This document shows positions 33,495 to 43,132 of a DNA stretch of 64,000 nt, piece after piece. The notes beneath the pieces are model-generated. The model worked only from the letters and a program-made list of their open reading frames with translations. It did no database searches and was not told where the DNA came from. The stretch is from CAYOSU01 sp964406735 (GTDB taxonomy: Bacteria; Bacillota; Clostridia; Christensenellales; CAMQZB01): contig CAYOSU010000009.1 of assembly GCA_964406735.1 (NCBI GenBank), positions 5,834-69,833 of the forward strand, read 5' to 3'. A program made the translations under genes and the position numbers. Each line of letters starts with the position of its first letter. The stretch's first letter is position 1.

Positions 33495-34163
33495 ATGGCA
33501 GAGTTTTTTGAAAAGGTGACTTCATACCTTGAAGGGCTATACATCGGGTTCTCCGAGATAGCTATCGTGTTCTTTTGCGTGGTGGCGGTTACCGCACTAT
33601 TCGCATTCGCAGTCAAGAGCCGAAAGAGCGGTAAATTCAACTCGTCGGCGGTTACTTACGGCGGTATCGCTATTGCGCTGTCGATGGTGCTTAATCTCAT
33701 CACGCTGTTTTCTATGCCAAACGGTGGTTCGGTCACGCTCGGTCGGATAATACCGTTGCTTGTGTACGCATACATGTTCGGGTTTCCGCAAGGGGCGATC
33801 GTCGGAGCTATATACGGCGTGCTGGACTTTATCGCTAAGCCGTATTTTGTGAACGTCTTCCAGTTTTTGCTGGACTATCCCCTCGCCTATGCGTGCTGTG
33901 CGTTCGCCGCAGTATTCCGCAACAACGAGAAGCTGTCCGTTTGGTCGCTTCTTATCGGGACGGTCATCGCAGGAGTCGGAAGATTTTTCTTTTCTACCGT
34001 GTCGGGCGTTCTTTATTGGGGCATCCTGCCGCTTGCGTCAATGGCGTATAATTCCGTGCTTTTGGTAGATACGGCGGTCTGTCTGGTGATCATTTTTATC
34101 CTGACAAGGAGCAAGTCGTTCTGCGGACTGCTTGAAAGCAAAAAAGTGAAAAGAAGTGAATAA
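33495..34163 (+). CDS. thiT: Thiamine ECF transporter substrate-binding subunit ThiT
   Basis: A 222-residue S-component with six or seven hydrophobic helices. 'ITLFSMPNGGSVTLGRIIPLLVYAYMFG' and 'GAIYGVLDFIAKPYF' are characteristic of ThiT, which binds thiamine and works with the shared EcfA/A'/T module encoded elsewhere. AGGAG precedes the ATG. The upstream TPP riboswitch gives direct support. The N-terminus carries one extra helix (~20-40) compared with the usual ~180-190-residue proteins. A terminator follows directly. Confidence 0.93.
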   Translation: MAEFFEKVTSYLEGLYIGFSEIAIVFFCVVAVTALFAFAVKSRKSGKFNSSAVTYGGIAIALSMVLNLITLFSMPNGGSVTLGRIIPLLVYAYMFGFPQGAIVGAIYGVLDFIAKPYFVNVFQFLLDYPLAYACCAFAAVFRNNEKLSVWSLLIGTVIAGVGRFFFSTVSGVLYWGILPLASMAYNSVLLVDTAVCLVIIFILTRSKSFCGLLESKKVKRSE

Positions 34164-34168
34164 TTGAC

Positions 34169-34197
34169 GGAACGCCTGCTATGCAGGCGTCCTTTTT
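34169..34197 (+). terminator. Terminator after thiT
   Basis: GGAACGCCTGC-TAT-GCAGGCGTCC followed by TTTTT, 6 bp after the stop. Confidence 0.9.
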
Positions 34198-34205
34198 ATT
34201 ATGAG

Positions 34206-34232
34206 AAAAAAGCCTCGGTTTTCCGAGGCTTT
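34206..34232 (-). terminator. Terminator after the beta-helix-like lipoprotein
   Basis: AAAAGCCTCGG-TTTT-CCGAGGCTTTT, 15 bp beyond the minus-strand stop at 34247. Confidence 0.88.
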
Positions 34233-34246
34233 TGGGTGTTTTTTTG

Positions 34247-36217
34247 TTACGGGTTGGTTGTCGTGTCGGCAGTTAGTTTATAATCCGAACCTGAGTCTTC
34301 CCACTTGTATCCGTTTGTTACTGTGGGAAGCTGCATTGCTTCCGTAACGGTGGCGTTAATATTAAATCTATCAATGACGTTGTCGCCGATGACTACGGCT
34401 GCCGTACTCTTCGTAGTATCCCAACTGAAACCGTTGGTGAAGTCAACAGTAACAGCATTGCCTGTTGTCGGCTTGGGGTTATTCTCGGGGTTCGCTATCG
34501 AGATCGGAGCGACTGCATTGAATACCAGAGGCGTAGCAGTGTCGTTAACTACATTAACTCTGAGCGTTTTTTTAGAAACGTGGGGAGCGATAGCCAAGGC
34601 TGCGCCTTTTGTCGTCGTGCCGCTTGTGTTCGAGTTGACGCTGTAAGAAGTTGCAGTTGCCGTGAACGTGCCGCCTGCTATCTTTATATTTCCTGCACGA
34701 ACTTCCATTGCGGAGTCAACGCCTTTGATAGTGCCTCCGTTTATCTCAACATCGCCTAATTGAGGATGATAGATCGCAGCGTACGTTCCGCTTTCTATCG
34801 ATCCCGCTTCAGGAGCAATCGTAAGCCTCGTACCGTGACGGGTGCCGTTTCCGGCAATTGCGAAGTTACCACTGCTAATAAGTGAGCCGTGGTTGATCGT
34901 GAGCCGTGCTTCTTCACTTGCAGTAAAGTCTCCTAACGCTTTATCTGCAAGCGCATCCTCGCCTTTTAGCGTCAGCTTGACGCATACCTTATCACCGCCG
35001 AGGATCTTGCCCGAGTGTCCTTGCGAGGTGTCTTCGATAGTAAGGTCACCGCCACGCTTTATGCCGATAAGGTAGTCTTGATCTGCTGTGAACGCAGTGT
35101 TTTTGTCAGCAAGTGAAATAGTATGACCGTTGAGGTCGAGTTTGACCGTTCTTGTTATAATAAGAGGGGTTGTTAAAGCGATATCAGAGCCAAGGGTTAC
35201 TTTGTCGCATGTATCGAGAGCATCCTGAAGGTCAGCTTGAGTTGTGGGATCTTCGCCACACTCGATGGTCTTTTTTACTTTGGGATCGTCAACTATTTTG
35301 CTCGATCCCCCGGGAGCGCATATCTCCGTTACATTAATATCGCCACCATTGGAGTGCTTTGCCGTAACGGTCGCCGAATTAGTGCCTGTTGCGGTAGTAT
35401 CGACGGTGATATCTCCTTCACACGTGATCGAAACCGGGTCGCCAGTTTTTACGATTATTTTGAAGGAGCTGCCGTTTACCGTTTTAAGATCAATCTTGGC
35501 TTTGACGGTTATTATGAAATTTGCACGTCCAAATTGCTCATTGAAATTTATCGTAACAGGGATGATTACGGTCGAGCCGTCGACAGTTTTTTGTGCAACG
35601 GCTTTTTCGTCTATTATTACGTTGCCCTTTTTGACATGGATAGAACCGCTCGACGTCGTGATCGTTATCGTGCAGTTGATGACGAGGGTGTTTTCTGCGG
35701 TCAAAGCCATAAAATCGCCGACTGTCATCGTACCGTTGAGGTTTACGGTCGAGTTAGGGGTGTTTATCGTAAATTTGCCGCTGACGTCTACAGTACTGAA
35801 CGTAAGCGTGCCCGTGAAGGCGGAATTTTCAATCGTGAGGTCGCCGTCGCAGCTTATCGGGGAAACGAGGTAGTCGCCGTCGCCCGTCAGCGATGCGATC
35901 TCGGTGTAATCTATCGTCGGAATGGACTGCGAGCCGCCTGACGATGAGCCGTACCAGTTCCAGAAGTTTTCGTCAAGAAGTGTGCCCGTCGATGGCGTGG
36001 GGCTCTCGGTCGGGGTTGGATCTTCAGACGGAATTGTCGTGGGTGTCGTCGTAGGGGTCGTTGTCGGAGTTGTCGTTTGTGAGGGCGTTGGAGCAGTAGT
36101 TCCCGAGGGTGACGGTGTGGGCGTCGGGTCGGGCTGCTTGCACGACATAAGCGAAAGGGACATCGCTAATACGAGGATCAGCGAGAGGATGAATTTGAAA
36201 ATTACTCTTTTTTTCAT
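34247..36217 (-). CDS. Large secreted lipoprotein with Pro/Thr linker and beta-helix-like body
   Basis: A 656-residue surface protein. The signal peptide ends in lipobox LSLMSC (Cys 26). Residues ~27-80 are a Pro/Thr/Ser linker with repeated TTTPT units, typical of wall-spanning stalks. The body has short repeated beta strands ('GDLTIENSAFTGTLTFS', 'GDVEINGGTIKGVDS', 'GNIKIAGGTFTATAT'), as in right-handed beta-helix adhesins or pectate-lyase-like folds. No catalytic motif is evident. The start is the ATG at 36217 (AGGGGACC before it); 15 upstream codons are rejected because the signal peptide begins here. A binding or adhesive role is inference. Confidence 0.8.
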   Translation of the reverse strand: MKKRVIFKFILSLILVLAMSLSLMSCKQPDPTPTPSPSGTTAPTPSQTTTPTTTPTTTPTTIPSEDPTPTESPTPSTGTLLDENFWNWYGSSSGGSQSIPTIDYTEIASLTGDGDYLVSPISCDGDLTIENSAFTGTLTFSTVDVSGKFTINTPNSTVNLNGTMTVGDFMALTAENTLVINCTITITTSSGSIHVKKGNVIIDEKAVAQKTVDGSTVIIPVTINFNEQFGRANFIITVKAKIDLKTVNGSSFKIIVKTGDPVSITCEGDITVDTTATGTNSATVTAKHSNGGDINVTEICAPGGSSKIVDDPKVKKTIECGEDPTTQADLQDALDTCDKVTLGSDIALTTPLIITRTVKLDLNGHTISLADKNTAFTADQDYLIGIKRGGDLTIEDTSQGHSGKILGGDKVCVKLTLKGEDALADKALGDFTASEEARLTINHGSLISSGNFAIAGNGTRHGTRLTIAPEAGSIESGTYAAIYHPQLGDVEINGGTIKGVDSAMEVRAGNIKIAGGTFTATATSYSVNSNTSGTTTKGAALAIAPHVSKKTLRVNVVNDTATPLVFNAVAPISIANPENNPKPTTGNAVTVDFTNGFSWDTTKSTAAVVIGDNVIDRFNINATVTEAMQLPTVTNGYKWEDSGSDYKLTADTTTNP

Positions 36218-36461
36218 AGGGTCCCCTATTGCCGCTTTTGAAGAAGATTTTTGGTTCCCCAACGGTTTTGGTGAAAACCAAAGTCAAAAGGGCTGTTGAA
36301 GTACCCCCTCCGATTGGGCGAAACGGGGATGTGCTTATCTGCGTTCCGAGGCATCGTGAGGGATATTTTGTTTGTTATATTTATTTTAGCACATCTATGC
36401 GATTTGTCAAGAATTTTTTTGCGTAGGGTGGGTGTTTGTTTTTTAGTATTATATGTTGTTA

Positions 36462-36501
36462 ACGCTGCCCGAGATTCCGATGCGGCTACAACGGATAGCG
36501 T
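36462..36501 (+). repeat. Repeat module A, copy 3 (decayed)
   Basis: The left part ACGCTGCCCGAGATTCCG is intact; the right arm has decayed to GGATAGCGT. Confidence 0.65.
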
Positions 36502-36571
36502 GTGAAGCGTTTCTATCGTGGTTTTGGAGAGAATAATTTTGCAGTTTGACCGATTCGACAGTCGGGTAAAA

Positions 36572-36604
36572 GAAGAACAGGTCTTTTAGCAAGATCTGTT
36601 CTTC
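36572..36604 (+). terminator. Long hairpin in the 36218-36839 gap
   Basis: GAAGAACAGGTCTT and AAGATCTGTTCTTC pair with one mismatch, then CCTTTCTT. There is no plus-strand gene upstream; it may belong to the repeat-rich material. Confidence 0.45.
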
Positions 36605-36702
36605 CTTTCTTATATAAAACCGCTTTTTAGGTGGTTTTCGTGGTGTGGGTGTTTTTTGCGACCAAGGTTTATTGCCAGCACATAGCAAGAGAGTCGCAAA
36701 GA

Positions 36703-36762
36703 ACAATCCCTCAGTCTCGGCGTTTTAGCGCCGAGACAGCTCCCTTTACACAAAGGAGCCTT
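36703..36762 (+). repeat. Core structured repeat, copy 5 (3' end replaced)
   Basis: Hairpin 1 is GTCTCGGCG-TTTTAG-CGCCGAGAC and hairpin 2 is conserved. After AAAGGAGCCTT the usual CATATGG is replaced by module C. Confidence 0.85.
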
Positions 36763-36831
36763 GTGTGGCGTAAACGCCACAAGTGAAGAGTAAATAGTGT
36801 TTAGTGAATAGTGATGGATGAAATTATTATT
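36763..36831 (+). repeat. Repeat module C, copy 2
   Basis: GTGGC-GTAAAC-GCCACAAGTGAAGAG, then AGTGAATAGTG, ATGGATGAAATTATTATT, matching 8650-8700. Confidence 0.65.
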
Positions 36832-36839
36832 AGAAATAG

Positions 36840-38189
36840 TTAGTTATTGAAGGTTACGGTGAAGGTGCTGCCGACGTTGAGTTGGCTATCAAGCGTTATA
36901 TCGTAGCCTGACTTATTGCATATCTTTTTGACGACAGCAAGACCCAAGCCGAAGCCTCCGTTTTTGCCGCTATGCGACCTATCGACAGTGAAGAAGCGTG
37001 AGAACACTTTGTCCATGTCCTTTTCGGCTATGCCTATGCCCGTATCCTTGACGGTGAAGCTGTTTTTTGTCAGAATTACCGTCAGCGTACCGTTATCCTT
37101 ATTGTATTTTATGGCGTTGCGGATAAGATTTCCGACTATCTCGCTCAAATATTCGTGGCGGCTCTCCAAGTGGACGTCGTCCTCTATCTCCTCTTTCAAT
37201 GTGATTCCACGCTTGTCTATGTCGGGCTTTAAGGCGTAAAGCGTTTCTTTGACGAGCAAGGTCATATCGACGTCGTAAGGCAGAAGGTCGTCGGAGTCTA
37301 TCTCGTTGTAGTTTATTATGCAGGCTATAAGGTTGGTGAGCCTTTCGCTCTGGTTCTCTATCGTCTTATACGCTATGGCTTTCTGCTCGTCGCTGAGTCC
37401 GCCGCACGAGAGAAGCTCGGCATAGCCACGAATTGACGTTAAAGGGGTGTTCATCTCGTGCGTTACGTTGGAGATAAACTCGTCCTTTGACTCCTGAGCC
37501 TTTTCAACCAGCTTATTCTCCGCTTTAAGCTCCGCCATTTGTCTATTTATGCTGCGTGTTTTGGCGTTCAATATCGCAACGACGGGCTTTAATTCGGGGT
37601 ACGCAGTTTCGACGTAATCGCCGCTTGCCGCATCCTTGGTAAGCTTTTCGACGGGGCTTAATATAAAGCTCGTGCACATCACAGCCATAATGACGCAAAG
37701 GAGCACCATTATCGCCAAAAACGGAAGTACGGAGGGCAGAATATTGACGAAGATCACCCAATCGGCGTCGGTGAATACCGCAACCCTGACTAAATACTTG
37801 CCGTCGAAGCTCTTGCAGTAGTACAGCATATTCTTGCCGAGCGTCGTGCTCGGGCGTACCGCAAAGCCCTCGCCGCTCTCGATTGCCTTTTTTATCTCCT
37901 CACGGTTGGAATGGTCTACATCCGCTATATCGGCAGAGCTATCGGCAATGACCTTGCCCTCTATATCCATAAAGGTCACCCTTGCGCCGTTGAGCTTTTC
38001 GGAATACGCCGTCGCACCCTCTTTGGTGAGCGGGTATTTCTCCGCATCAAACTCGTTCATATAAACCTTGACGTAATTCTTGCCGTCCTCTATCGAGCGG
38101 TCGTAGTATACCTGCGTAGCCGCCAAGCCGAACAGTATGACGCTTATCAGTATTACACACAAAGACAGCAGCCAGATGCGAGTTTTCAT
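36840..38189 (-). CDS. PhoR-like sensor histidine kinase
   Basis: A 449-residue two-membrane-helix kinase: helix 1 ~5-25, extracytoplasmic sensor ~28-142, helix 2 ~148-176. The phospho-acceptor is H244 in SNVTHEMNTPLTSIRGYAELL; N, G1 and G2 boxes are seen in 'NLIRNAIKYN', 'DTGIGIAEKD' and 'GGFGLGLAV'. It overlaps the response regulator gene by 4 bp (ATGA) and is the last of three genes starting with a Na/Pi cotransporter. It therefore probably senses phosphate or cell-wall state, as PhoR does (inference). Confidence 0.93.
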   Translation of the reverse strand: MKTRIWLLSLCVILISVILFGLAATQVYYDRSIEDGKNYVKVYMNEFDAEKYPLTKEGATAYSEKLNGARVTFMDIEGKVIADSSADIADVDHSNREEIKKAIESGEGFAVRPSTTLGKNMLYYCKSFDGKYLVRVAVFTDADWVIFVNILPSVLPFLAIMVLLCVIMAVMCTSFILSPVEKLTKDAASGDYVETAYPELKPVVAILNAKTRSINRQMAELKAENKLVEKAQESKDEFISNVTHEMNTPLTSIRGYAELLSCGGLSDEQKAIAYKTIENQSERLTNLIACIINYNEIDSDDLLPYDVDMTLLVKETLYALKPDIDKRGITLKEEIEDDVHLESRHEYLSEIVGNLIRNAIKYNKDNGTLTVILTKNSFTVKDTGIGIAEKDMDKVFSRFFTVDRSHSGKNGGFGLGLAVVKKICNKSGYDITLDSQLNVGSTFTVTFNN

Positions 38190-38827
38190 AGCTTATACCC
38201 CACTCCGAAGACCGTTTCTATCTTTACGCCGAGTTTTCTTAGTCTTGCAACGTGATTGTCGAGCGTTCTCGTTTCGCCGCCGTCATAGCCCCATACGGCG
38301 TTAAGAAGCTTTTCTCTTGCCATTACCTTGCCGCTGTTTTCCATAAACACTTTGAGCAGCTCGAACTCCTTGCGATTGAGTGCGACCTGCTTTCCCTCTA
38401 TCTCGCACGAGAAGGTCTCGGTGTCGAGCGTTATATCGCCGCACTTTAATACGCTCTCCGTCTTCTTGCGACGAAGCTGGGCGTTTACACGGGCGGTAAG
38501 CTCCAACACCGAAAAGGGCTTTGCGACGTAATCGTCTGCGCCCATATTTAAGCCGCTTACCTTGTCTTCCTCTTTGTTGAGGGCGGAAAGCATGATGCAC
38601 GCAATGGTCGGATCTTTTGCTTTTATGAACTTCAAGGCGTCAAGTCCGCTACCGTCGGGCAACATTATATCAAGGAGCGCAACGTCGGGTGTCTCCGCCG
38701 AAAGTGCTTCTTTTATCGCTGAAAGCGTCGAGAAGGTGGACGTCTCCAAGCCGTTCATGTCAAGTGCTACCTTGACAAGTCCGCTTATGCTCGGATCGTC
38801 TTCTAATATAAAGATCTTGCCTTTCAT
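38186..38827 (-). CDS. OmpR/PhoB-type response regulator
   Basis: A 213-residue regulator. The receiver domain has the acidic pair (ED D, residues 9-11), phospho-acceptor D53 in ALLDIMLPDGSG and the conserved Lys in 'DDYVAKPFS'. A winged-helix DNA-binding domain ('LNRKEFELLKVFMENSGKVMAREKLLNAVWG') follows. The linker is short, giving a compact protein. It is 62 bp downstream of the Na/Pi cotransporter gene and overlaps the kinase gene. The Pho-box-like repeat before the cotransporter is its likely target. Confidence 0.95.
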   Translation of the reverse strand: MKGKIFILEDDPSISGLVKVALDMNGLETSTFSTLSAIKEALSAETPDVALLDIMLPDGSGLDALKFIKAKDPTIACIMLSALNKEEDKVSGLNMGADDYVAKPFSVLELTARVNAQLRRKKTESVLKCGDITLDTETFSCEIEGKQVALNRKEFELLKVFMENSGKVMAREKLLNAVWGYDGGETRTLDNHVARLRKLGVKIETVFGVGYKL

Positions 38828-38889
38828 AGTTTATCTCCTTTCCCGTATTGTACTATTTTTTGCGCCGTATGACAAACAATTACGCTTAT

Positions 38890-40554
38890 TTACAGCACCT
38901 CGAGCGTGTTGACGACGTTGATATAGTGGTCTGCGATACGCTCTATGTTGGAAGAAAGCGACAGGTACTGCGCTCCGACCTCGGGCGTACACTCGTTTTT
39001 CTCTAAGCGTCTGACGTGGTTTATTATCATCTCGTCCGTTGCGTTGTCGACTATCTCCTCTATTCTGAGGGCGTTCCTGCGTGCGGTCTTATCCTCTTCG
39101 CTATACGCTTTGGTTACTTGCTTGTGCAGGTTATTTATCTCGCCCTGAAGCTCGGTTATCTCGCCTATTGCAGAGGGTGAGAACGTTTCGTTATACCCTT
39201 TGAGCTTTTCGGCGTATTCGGTGATGTTTTCCGCATAGTCGCCTATTCTCTCTACGTCCGAGACCGTCTTTATCGCAGTCGAGAGGTATACTTTATCTTT
39301 CTCGGAAAGCTCGGTATTCAGGAGCTTTGCGATGACGGTGTTGAGTTCCTTGTGAACGAAGTCGATAAATGCCTCGTTCTTGCGGAATACATCTATCTTT
39401 GTGTCGTCGAGCGTGCATATCATATCGCACGCAAGGTTGAAGTTTTCGTTGGCGACTTCCGCCATATTGAGTATCTCGTTCTTTATCTCAAGCGTTGCGA
39501 TGGCAGGGGTTGCAAGAAGGTGATCCTCGACGAATTTAAGCTCGAACTCGTCGCCTTTTTTCTCCGCCTTGTCGGGGAGTATCCTGGTTACTAATTTTAC
39601 GAGAGCATTCGTTAAAGGGAGAACGAATACTACCGTCGTTACGTTGAAGAACGTATGGAACATCGCCATCTGTATCTGCGGAGCGTTCGGAATTACAGAC
39701 TCGAACAGCATGCCGAAGTTTACGCCGAAAGCGTTTATTATAGCGCCTGCGATCATGAAGATGACTACGCCGCTTACGTTGAAAAGCAGGTGCATCAATG
39801 CCGTTCTCTGGGCGTTTCTCGTGCTCGTTATGCCTGCAAGTATCGCCGTTACGCACGTTCCGATGTTTGCGCCCATGGTGATATATATGCCTTGATTTAG
39901 GTTTATCAAGCCCGTTACGACCATCGTTATCGTCATCGACGTCATGACGGACGAGCTTTGAATAATTCCCGTTATCGCAGCTCCGACGAGGACTAACACG
40001 ATCGGGCTTTCAAAGGAGGCTAAGAAGGTCTTGACGCCTTGGTGCTCGGAGAAAAATTCCATCGAATCGCTCATTACCGAAAGTCCGACGAAAAGTACAC
40101 CGAAGCCTGCCAATATTCCGCCTATTTTTTGCGCCTTGTCGCTCTTGGCAAAGGCTACGACGAACGCGCCTATGCCTGCGACGGCTGCGAATATAACCGA
40201 GGTCGAGACAGACTCGCCGCCGAGAAGTCCTAACGCTACGAGCTGACCCGTTACCGTCGTTCCGATGTTTGCGCCGAATATTACGGTTGCCGCCTGCGTT
40301 AAGCTCATGATGCCTGCGTTGACAAAGCCTATTACCATGACGCTCGTTGCACTCGAGCTTTGAATGACCGCCGTCGTTACAAGTCCGACGCCAACCCCTA
40401 CGAGCTTATTGTTGGTAGTCTTGGAGAACAGCTCTTTGAGCTTTCTGCTACCGATCGCCTCTAAGTTGGAGCTCATCATCGTGCAACCGATGAGGAATAC
40501 GCCGACGCCCGCTATCAACATCAAAACGGAAGAAATTATTTCAACCTCGCTCAT
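38890..40554 (-). CDS. Na+/phosphate cotransporter with PhoU-like C-terminus
   Basis: A 554-residue NptA/YjbB-type protein. The membrane half has two inverted repeats, each with the QSSSAT or QSSSVMT signature of Na/Pi-II carriers and about eight helices. The C-terminal ~200 residues are helical with 'IGDYAENITEYAEKL' and 'NIERIADHYINV', typical PhoU domains. It would move phosphate with Na+; direction is debated for this family. It heads an operon with a two-component system. Confidence 0.93.
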   Translation of the reverse strand: MSEVEIISSVLMLIAGVGVFLIGCTMMSSNLEAIGSRKLKELFSKTTNNKLVGVGVGLVTTAVIQSSSATSVMVIGFVNAGIMSLTQAATVIFGANIGTTVTGQLVALGLLGGESVSTSVIFAAVAGIGAFVVAFAKSDKAQKIGGILAGFGVLFVGLSVMSDSMEFFSEHQGVKTFLASFESPIVLVLVGAAITGIIQSSSVMTSMTITMVVTGLINLNQGIYITMGANIGTCVTAILAGITSTRNAQRTALMHLLFNVSGVVIFMIAGAIINAFGVNFGMLFESVIPNAPQIQMAMFHTFFNVTTVVFVLPLTNALVKLVTRILPDKAEKKGDEFELKFVEDHLLATPAIATLEIKNEILNMAEVANENFNLACDMICTLDDTKIDVFRKNEAFIDFVHKELNTVIAKLLNTELSEKDKVYLSTAIKTVSDVERIGDYAENITEYAEKLKGYNETFSPSAIGEITELQGEINNLHKQVTKAYSEEDKTARRNALRIEEIVDNATDEMIINHVRRLEKNECTPEVGAQYLSLSSNIERIADHYINVVNTLEVL

Positions 40555-40639
40555 TTTTTATATATCTCCTTTGAAAAGTTTTGGCTAAATTTTCCTTGTA
40601 TTTAAGGTACTAAAAAGTTGTATAATCAAGCTCCTGAAA

Positions 40640-40656
40640 TTGTAATAAAATTGTAA
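40640..40656 (-). promoter_or_regulatory. Pho-box-like direct repeat upstream of the Na/Pi operon
   Basis: On the minus strand TTACAA-N5-TTACAA, an 11-bp period like the PhoP boxes of Bacillus (TTAACA-like repeats). It lies ~86 bp before the ATG, with TATAC-containing -10-like sequence downstream. The rest of 40555-40905 holds only promoters. Confidence 0.5.
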
Positions 40657-40766
40657 AATCGGGAGTCCGTGAGGTCTTTGGGCAGGCAAAACAGAAAATA
40701 GTCGTAAATTTTCTAAAAAAATATGAAGATTTTGCAATAAAATTCAAAATCAAATTTCCGCAGGTC

Positions 40767-40796
40767 TTGAAAACGGCGTTTGGACTGGTGTATAAT
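40767..40796 (+). promoter_or_regulatory. Promoter of the GH2 gene
   Basis: TTGAAA (40767-40772), 18-nt spacer, TATAAT (40791-40796), ~110 bp before the ATG. Confidence 0.75.
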
Positions 40797-40905
40797 TATA
40801 TTGAATAAAAAGTCTTTGCTAAGTGTTGCGGCGATATTTTTTGAAGCAGCAATTTAAGCGTTTAAGGCTATATTTTCTTTATCAAATCAGGACAAGGAAG
40901 CAGAT

Positions 40906-43122
40906 ATGAGAAGACGAATCGAAATTTGCGGTGAATGGGAATTTTTGTACGACACAAACGACATCGAGAAGACGGGAGGTACTTATATTTTCCTTCCGCA
41001 TACCTATAACGCAGTTGACGGTCAGGACGGCGGCGGTGATTATTTCAGGGGCAGCTGCGTTTATAAAAAAACGCTGTCTGTAACTCCAAACGCCGGCAAA
41101 AAGTATTTCCTCGAATTCGAGGGAGTATCGGCATCGGCGGAGGTCTTTATCGACGGAAAATTTATCGGGAAGCACGACGGCGGATATTCTACGTTCCGCT
41201 TTGACATTACGGGGAAATTCTGCTTTGGCTCTACGCTTTCCGTTATCGTTGACAACAGCGCAAACGACAGTGTTTATCCGCAGAACGCAGACTTCACGTT
41301 CTACGGCGGAATTTATCGGGACGTCAGTCTCATCGAGACGGATAACGCCCACTTCGACCTTGAGTTTTTCGGAAGCGAGGGTATCTTCGTAACGCCGACT
41401 CTTAACGCTGACGGCAGTGCGACTGTTAAGGTCAAAACGCTCGTTAAAGGGAACGGCGAGGTGGTTATTTCCGTTGACGGACAAGAAAAAACGGGCGAGG
41501 AAGCCGTTTTCGACATTCCCTCTCCCCGTCTTTGGAATGGACGGGAAGACCCATATCTTTATACGGCGGTGGCAATGCTTTACGTTGACGGAAAGCCCGT
41601 TGACGAGGTATCTTCTAAATTCGGCATAAGGAGCTTTTACGTTGACCCAAACGAGGGATTTTTCTTGAACGGAATCAGCTATCCCTTGCGTGGCGTTGCT
41701 ATGCATCAGGATAGGTTAGGCGTCGGCAACGCAATATCGAAGCAAAACATCGAGGAGGATATTTCGCTGATTCTTGAGATGGGCGCAACTACCGTGCGGC
41801 TTTCGCACTATCAGCACGCACAGAAGACGTATTGCGAGTGCGACGAAAAGGGCTTGGTCGTCTGGACGGAGATACCGTATATATCCGAGCATCTCGACAA
41901 CGCAAGCGACAACGCCGTTTTGCAGATGAAGGAGCTTATCGCACAAAATTATAACCACCCGTCGATATTTTTCTGGGGGCTTTCTAACGAGATAACTATG
42001 GCAGGAGCGGACAACCCCAACATCCTGCCCTTGCATATTAAGCTCAACGAGCTTTGTAAAAAGGACAGAACGAGGCTTACGACGCTTGCGTGCATTTCTG
42101 GACTTCCCGTAAATTCCCCTCTTCTTGACGTTACGGACGCACTTTCTTATAACCACTACTTCGGCTGGTACGGCGGCAAGGTCGAGGATAACGGCGTTTG
42201 GTTCGACAATTTCCACGCTCTTCACCCAAATACCCCCGTCGGCATGTCGGAGTACGGCTGTGAAAACTCGCTGTGGCACTCCTCTCATCCGGAGCCCGGA
42301 GATTATTCCAACGAGTACCAGATGCGCTATCACGAAAGCATGATAGACCAACTGTTTGCGAGAAAATACCTATTTGCGACGCACGTATGGAATATGTTCG
42401 ACTTCGCCGCAGACGCCCGAGACGAGGGAGGTACGCACGGACGCAACTGCAAGGGCTTGGTTACCTTTGACCGCAAAATCAAGAAGGACGCTTATTTTGC
42501 CTATAAGGCAAGGCTTTCGAGCGAAAAGGTGCTCCACCTTTGCAGCAAGGAGTTCGTAAACAGAGACGGCGACAAGACGGAGTTCGTTGTATATTCCAAC
42601 GAAGGCTCCGTGGAGCTTTTCATAAACGGCAAATCTATCGAGAAAAAGTCGGAGAAAAATTGCTTTTATCACTTCACCGTTACTCAACCGAAAGGAGAAT
42701 ACGAGGTCGAAGTAAAAGGCGGCGGACTTTCGGAAAAGGCTACGTTTAAGCACGTCGACAAGTTCGACGAAAGCTATTCGTTCGGCGGCGGCACCGTCCT
42801 CAACTGGTTTGATATTACTACGCCCGATGGCTTTTTCTCAGTGAAAGACCTTATGCGGGACATGAAAGGGACTGAGGCTATCGATATTGCGATGGAGCTT
42901 ATTAAAGAGTTATCAGTACGCCGAGAGCAAAGGCTCAAGGAAAAAGAAGAAACAAGCGGCAAAAAGGTCGAGACGGGCGGCAAGGGCATGAGCGAGGAGG
43001 ATCATATGAATATCCTGATGCAGTTCTCTCCCCTGCAGCTCATCAAAATGGGCTGTCCCGATATGCCAAAAGAAGATATTATTGCGCTGAACAATCGACT
43101 TAACGCTATTAAAAAGCCGTAG
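40906..43122 (+). CDS. Glycoside hydrolase family 2 (beta-galactosidase-like)
   Basis: A 738-residue GH2 enzyme without signal peptide. The N-terminal sugar-binding and Ig-like domains (~1-240) lead into the TIM barrel starting at 'NGISYPLRGVAMHQDRLGVGN'. The acid/base is E362 in WGLSNE and the nucleophile E449 in GMSEYGCEN. The last ~130 residues are beta-rich, then Lys/Glu-rich with a helical tail ('LSVRREQRLKEKEE') not usual for the family. Likely substrates are beta-galactosides; beta-glucuronides cannot be excluded. AAGGAAG precedes the ATG. Single gene with promoter and terminator. Confidence 0.92.
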   Translation: MRRRIEICGEWEFLYDTNDIEKTGGTYIFLPHTYNAVDGQDGGGDYFRGSCVYKKTLSVTPNAGKKYFLEFEGVSASAEVFIDGKFIGKHDGGYSTFRFDITGKFCFGSTLSVIVDNSANDSVYPQNADFTFYGGIYRDVSLIETDNAHFDLEFFGSEGIFVTPTLNADGSATVKVKTLVKGNGEVVISVDGQEKTGEEAVFDIPSPRLWNGREDPYLYTAVAMLYVDGKPVDEVSSKFGIRSFYVDPNEGFFLNGISYPLRGVAMHQDRLGVGNAISKQNIEEDISLILEMGATTVRLSHYQHAQKTYCECDEKGLVVWTEIPYISEHLDNASDNAVLQMKELIAQNYNHPSIFFWGLSNEITMAGADNPNILPLHIKLNELCKKDRTRLTTLACISGLPVNSPLLDVTDALSYNHYFGWYGGKVEDNGVWFDNFHALHPNTPVGMSEYGCENSLWHSSHPEPGDYSNEYQMRYHESMIDQLFARKYLFATHVWNMFDFAADARDEGGTHGRNCKGLVTFDRKIKKDAYFAYKARLSSEKVLHLCSKEFVNRDGDKTEFVVYSNEGSVELFINGKSIEKKSEKNCFYHFTVTQPKGEYEVEVKGGGLSEKATFKHVDKFDESYSFGGGTVLNWFDITTPDGFFSVKDLMRDMKGTEAIDIAMELIKELSVRREQRLKEKEETSGKKVETGGKGMSEEDHMNILMQFSPLQLIKMGCPDMPKEDIIALNNRLNAIKKP

Positions 43123-43132
43123 AAAATTTTTT

